Shown: positions 6,335 to 8,605 of the stretch, piece by piece
Numbering within the stretch: position 1 is the first letter of the stretch
Layout of the letters: the number at the start of each line of letters is the position of its first letter
Origin: Desulfobulbaceae bacterium
Lineage (GTDB): Bacteria; Desulfobacterota; Desulfobulbia; Desulfobulbales; Desulfobulbaceae
Direction of reading: 5' to 3'
Length of the DNA stretch: 8,605 nucleotides
NCBI GenBank assembly: GCA_011322715.1
Contig: DRLX01000437.1
Span: 1 to 8,605, forward strand
Translations under genes and position numbers: made by a program
Notes under the pieces: generated by a model
What the model saw: only the letters and a program-made list of their open reading frames with translations
What the model was told of the DNA's origin: nothing
Database searches by the model: none

Positions 6335-6858
6335 TTCTTTGCGTCCGATTCCGGATGAATGACTGCGGTGACCCTGCCGGATTTTTTCTTGTCCTGCTCG
6401 ACAATGGAACGTTTTTCGTCGAGATAATAGGTGATTGTCTTGCCCGACACCATGTTGGGGCCCTGCCATGCCTTGGCATTGCCGCTGAGAATCACCTTGC
6501 GGTCTTTGGAAAGATAATCCATACGGTTACCGGTGCCCAGCCAGTCACCCTGGGTAATTTCGACTTTTTTCCTGCAGACAAGTTTTTTGACCTCATTGGA
6601 GCCGCCTCGTGTTTTTTTCTTGCTCTTGTCCTGGGTGTAGTAGACGGTCATCTCTTCGCAACGAATGGTGAGGTCACCCTGTTTGGCATCAACATTACCG
6701 AGAAACACGACCGAATTTTTCTGCTCCTGGGAGATCATTCGGTCTGCTTCGATATGGATAGGGGCCGATGCCTTGTCGGCGGCAAAGGCGGCGACCGAAA
6801 GCAACAGAAGGATCGCCGGTAGAATTGCCGGAATATTTTTTATCGGTATTGTTTTCAT
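6331..6858 (-). CDS. lptA: LPS transport periplasmic protein LptA (OstA-like)
   Basis: LptA forms the periplasmic bridge that carries lipopolysaccharide from LptC to LptD. The 175-residue product starts with a signal peptide: a lysine-containing n-region, the hydrophobic AILPAILLLLSVAA (11-24) and a likely cut after AFA at residue 26. The mature part is one OstA/LptA jellyroll: PIHIEADRM (33-41), then repeated short strands VVFLGNVDAKQGDLTIRCEEM (about 49-69), VEITQGD, ILSGNAKAWQGPNMVSGKTITYYL (about 123-146). The tail is lysine rich. The ATG at 6858 is the first possible start because an in-frame TAA sits 6 nt upstream, and there is no nearby Shine-Dalgarno; the only AGGA is about 24 nt away. 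It is the first gene of the operon. Neither lptC nor kdsC precedes it, so these must be elsewhere or missing. Confidence 0.9.
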   Translation of the reverse strand: MKTIPIKNIPAILPAILLLLSVAAFAADKASAPIHIEADRMISQEQKNSVVFLGNVDAKQGDLTIRCEEMTVYYTQDKSKKKTRGGSNEVKKLVCRKKVEITQGDWLGTGNRMDYLSKDRKVILSGNAKAWQGPNMVSGKTITYYLDEKRSIVEQDKKKSGRVTAVIHPESDAKK

Positions 6859-6863
6859 AACGT

Positions 6864-6869
6864 ATTATA
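6864..6869 (-). promoter_or_regulatory. Perfect TATAAT six bases before the lptA start (possible leaderless promoter)
   Basis: On the minus strand TATAAT (6869-6864) is followed by ACGTT and then the lptA ATG. If used as a -10, transcription would begin at or next to the ATG, giving a leaderless message, which would fit the lack of a Shine-Dalgarno. No good -35 is found 16-18 nt upstream (the region is a T-run), and AT-rich sequence makes a chance match plausible. Confidence 0.3.
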
Positions 6870-6931
6870 TTTATGTTTTTTCCTAAAAAAAGTAATGAGC
6901 ATGTGCATCCGGTTTGCTTTTTGCATCGGCA

Positions 6932-6960
6932 ATTGTACATGGTCATCTCCCAAAAGTAAA
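6932..6960 (-). promoter_or_regulatory. Candidate sigma-70 promoter for the lptA-lptB-rpoN-ptsN operon
   Basis: On the minus strand TTTACT (6960-6955) and TACAAT (6937-6932) are separated by exactly 17 nt, matching the consensus at 4/6 and 5/6 positions. Transcription would start near 6925 and leave a leader of about 67 nt before lptA. It competes as an explanation with the TATAAT right before lptA. Confidence 0.4.
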
Positions 6961-6969
6961 GAGGTTCCG

Positions 6970-6997
6970 TGCAGGTTTTCCATGGGAGAATCCTGCA
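6970..6997. promoter_or_regulatory. Inverted repeat in the lptA/argB divergent region
   Basis: TGCAGG (6970-6975) and CCTGCA (6992-6997) form a perfect dyad with a 16-nt spacer centred on CCATGG-like sequence. It lies between the two candidate promoters, about 10 nt upstream of each -35, a suitable place for a regulator of either or both transcripts. It does not match the ArgR box well. Confidence 0.35.
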
Positions 6998-7006
6998 ATA
7001 CAAGTG

Positions 7007-7035
7007 TTTACAGTCGTCTGAGGGACGGGTAATAT
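7007..7035 (+). promoter_or_regulatory. Candidate sigma-70 promoter for argB-argD
   Basis: TTTACA (7007-7012), a 5/6 match, is followed after 17 nt by TAATAT (7030-7035); an overlapping TATAAA is at 7033-7038 and a perfect TATAAT at 7044-7049 has no matching -35. Transcription would start around 7042. Directly after it, ACGGTTT (7038-7044) and AAACCGT (7060-7066) form an inverted repeat with a 15-nt spacer that could be an operator or a leader hairpin. Confidence 0.4.
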
Positions 7036-7096
7036 AAACGGTTTATAATTGTGTCGGAAAAACCGTCCTCTTGTGCTCAACTGATGTGGAGAAGGT

Positions 7097-7981
7097 ATGG
7101 AAAAAAGCATAGCCAAGGCCAATGTTCTCATAGAATCATTGCCCTATATTCGTGAGTTTAATGAAAAAACAGTGGTGATCAAGTATGGCGGCCATGCCAT
7201 GGTGGATGAAGAGCTTAAACGCAATTTTGCGCTTGATGTGATCCTGATGAAATACATCGGCCTGAATCCGGTTATCGTCCATGGCGGAGGGCCCCAGATC
7301 AATCGTTTTCTGGAAAAGATGCAGGTCACGCCCAATTATATCCAGGGGATGCGGGTGACCGACGGCGAAACCATGGATGTGGTCGAGATGGTGCTGGTGG
7401 GCAAGGTCAACAAGGAGATCGTCGGCCTGATCAATCACTGCGGCGGCAAGGCGGTAGGGCTGTCCGGCCGTGATGGTGATCTCGTCCAGGCGAGGAAGAT
7501 GCGTATTCACAGTAAATCCGATGATGCCAACCGACCGCCGGAACTGATTGATCTTGGCCGGGTCGGTGAAGTTACAAGGGTAAATCCTGATATTTTACAG
7601 ACCCTGGACAGCCGGGATTTTATACCGGTCATTGCGCCGGTGGGCGTGGGCGAGGATGGGCAGGCGTTTAATATCAACGCCGATCTGGTGGCGGGTGCTA
7701 TCGCCGCCGAACTCGGTGCCGTCAAGCTGATACTGCTCACTGATGTGGAAGGAGTGAAAAATTCCGAAGGTGATCTCCTGTCCACCATCCGCCAAGATGA
7801 AATTGAGGCCCTGATTGACCGAGGTGTTATCGGTGGCGGCATGATCCCCAAGGTCCGTTGCTGTCAGGCTGCCCTGGATGGAGGCGTAACCAAGACCCAT
7901 ATTATCGACGGTCGCCGGGAGCACGCTGTTTTGCTGGAAATTTTTACTCCTGAAGGGGTCGGAACGGAGATTATATCATGA
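7097..7981 (+). CDS. argB: Acetylglutamate kinase (arginine-sensitive type)
   Basis: ArgB phosphorylates N-acetyl-L-glutamate with ATP, the second step of arginine synthesis, in the cytoplasm. The 294-residue protein shows the amino-acid kinase fold: VVIKYGGHAM (26-35) with catalytic Lys29, PVIVHGGGPQI (58-68), GLSGRDGDL (121-129), FNINADLVAGAIA (191-203), LILLTDVEGV (211-220) and the conserved GGGMIPKV (246-253). An N-terminal helix before the core (residues 4-21) and a C-terminal signature HIIDGRREHAVLLEIFT followed by EGVGT (268-290) are the features of hexameric, arginine-inhibited enzymes, so feedback inhibition by arginine is likely. GGAG at 7088-7091 supports the start. The stop overlaps argD by 4 nt, indicating coupled translation. 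Confidence 0.97.
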   Translation: MEKSIAKANVLIESLPYIREFNEKTVVIKYGGHAMVDEELKRNFALDVILMKYIGLNPVIVHGGGPQINRFLEKMQVTPNYIQGMRVTDGETMDVVEMVLVGKVNKEIVGLINHCGGKAVGLSGRDGDLVQARKMRIHSKSDDANRPPELIDLGRVGEVTRVNPDILQTLDSRDFIPVIAPVGVGEDGQAFNINADLVAGAIAAELGAVKLILLTDVEGVKNSEGDLLSTIRQDEIEALIDRGVIGGGMIPKVRCCQAALDGGVTKTHIIDGRREHAVLLEIFTPEGVGTEIIS

Positions 7982-8605
7982 GCAATGCTGACTGGGCGGC
8001 ACGGGGAGAACAGGTGTTTATAGGAACGTACAGCCGGTTTCCGGCGGCGATGGTAAAGGGCAGGGGATGCAGGCTCTGGGATGATGACGGCAGGGAATAT
8101 CTCGATTTTCTGGCAGGAATTGCCGTCTGTTCTCTCGGGCACTGTCACCCGGCCGTCACCCGGGCGGTCTGCGAGCAGGCGCAGGAACTGATGCATGTCT
8201 CCAATCTCTTTCATACCAAACCGCAGATTCGGCTGGCGGAACTGCTCTGCGCCAATACCTTTGCCGATAAGGTGTTTATGGCCAATTCAGGGGCGGAAGC
8301 AAATGAGGCGGCCATCAAGCTGGCCAGGATCCACAGCGGAGCCGGACGCTATGAGATTATCTCGCTGTCCGGTTCCTTTCATGGCCGCACCCTGGCCACG
8401 GTTGCCGCCACCGGCCAGCCCAAGTTTCACCAGGGGTTTGAACCGCTGCCCAAGGGTTTTGTCCATGCCCGTTTCGGGGACCCGGCGGAGGTGGAACAGC
8501 TGATCAATGAAAAGACCTGCGCCATCCTCTGTGAGCCGGTACAGGGTGAATCAGGGGTCCGGCCCCTGGACAGGGAATATCTACAGGCCATTCGCGCCAT
8601 GTGCG
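7978..8605 (+). CDS. argD: Acetylornithine aminotransferase, 5' part (cut by window edge)
   Basis: ArgD is a pyridoxal-phosphate enzyme that converts N-acetylglutamate semialdehyde to N-acetylornithine with glutamate as amino donor, the fourth step of arginine synthesis. The 209 residues present are about half of the usual 390-400. They include WDDDGREYLDFLAGIAVCSLGH (about 34-55), the cofactor-phosphate loop NSGAEANEAAIKLAR (103-117), SFHGRTLA (133-140) and CEPVQGESGV (185-194). The lysine that binds the cofactor lies beyond the window. The start ATG overlaps the argB stop (ATGA at 7978-7981) and gives the normal family N-terminus with EQVFIGTYSRFP (11-22). Related class III aminotransferases (succinylornithine, GABA or ornithine) are alternatives, but the argB neighbour settles it. 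Confidence 0.95.
   Translation, partial: MSNADWAARGEQVFIGTYSRFPAAMVKGRGCRLWDDDGREYLDFLAGIAVCSLGHCHPAVTRAVCEQAQELMHVSNLFHTKPQIRLAELLCANTFADKVFMANSGAEANEAAIKLARIHSGAGRYEIISLSGSFHGRTLATVAATGQPKFHQGFEPLPKGFVHARFGDPAEVEQLINEKTCAILCEPVQGESGVRPLDREYLQAIRAMC

Noticed and set aside
6335..6469. Longer LptB starting at 6469
   Set aside because: The extra 45 residues overlap lptA in a different frame and are not part of the family; the ATGA overlap at 6331-6334 gives the normal LptB length.
6355..6822. 155-codon open frame on the plus strand
   Set aside because: Antisense shadow of lptA, which has a signal peptide and full domain.
6911..6924. Sigma-54 promoter (GG-N10-GC) on the plus strand upstream of argB
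   Set aside because: The -12 half (TTGCA) fits, but the -24 half lacks the TGGCAC bases and it would start far upstream of argB.

Overview
The window looks like ordinary chromosomal DNA from a Gram-negative anaerobe, most likely a sulfate-reducing or related member of the Desulfobacterota. The reasons are a Wood-Ljungdahl type methyltetrahydrofolate methyltransferase (AcsE-like), lipopolysaccharide transport genes next to rpoN and ptsN, a class II DAHP synthase and an argB-argD pair. The taxonomic call is inferred from gene content only; no marker RNA is present.

Layout. Positions 1-355 are a largely non-coding left edge with a candidate promoter and two hairpins leading into acsE (356-1252, +). 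This is followed after 24 nt by a small gene for a stand-alone HsdR-N-terminal-like protein (1277-1846, +) whose nuclease active site looks degraded. Positions 1847-2236 are a 390-nt gene-free island with an inverted pair of REP-type palindromes, further hairpins and, on the minus strand, a faint trace that may be an eroded REP-associated transposase. Class II DAHP synthase follows (2237-3583, +), ending at a likely intrinsic terminator that separates it from a convergent operon.

The minus-strand operon reads lptA (6858-6331), lptB (6334-5600), rpoN (5554-4103), ptsN (4095-3649). It is the common proteobacterial LPS-export/sigma-54/nitrogen-PTS cluster, but without hpf between rpoN and ptsN and without lptC or kdsC ahead of lptA. 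A 238-nt divergent intergenic region (6859-7096) carries candidate promoters in both directions and two inverted repeats. To its right are argB (7097-7981, +) and, overlapping it by 4 nt, argD (7978 onward, +), cut by the window edge.

How they work together. lptA and lptB supply the periplasmic and ATPase parts of LPS export. rpoN and ptsN supply sigma-54 and its nitrogen-PTS partner. argB and argD are steps two and four of arginine synthesis, and DAHP synthase opens the shikimate pathway. The AcsE-like protein handles methyl transfer from methyl-tetrahydrofolate. I found no CRISPR array, RNA gene, intact mobile element or convincing defence system. The most unusual items are the acsE/degenerate-HsdR_N pair, the REP island, and the lptA start, which has no Shine-Dalgarno but a perfect TATAAT a few bases upstream.
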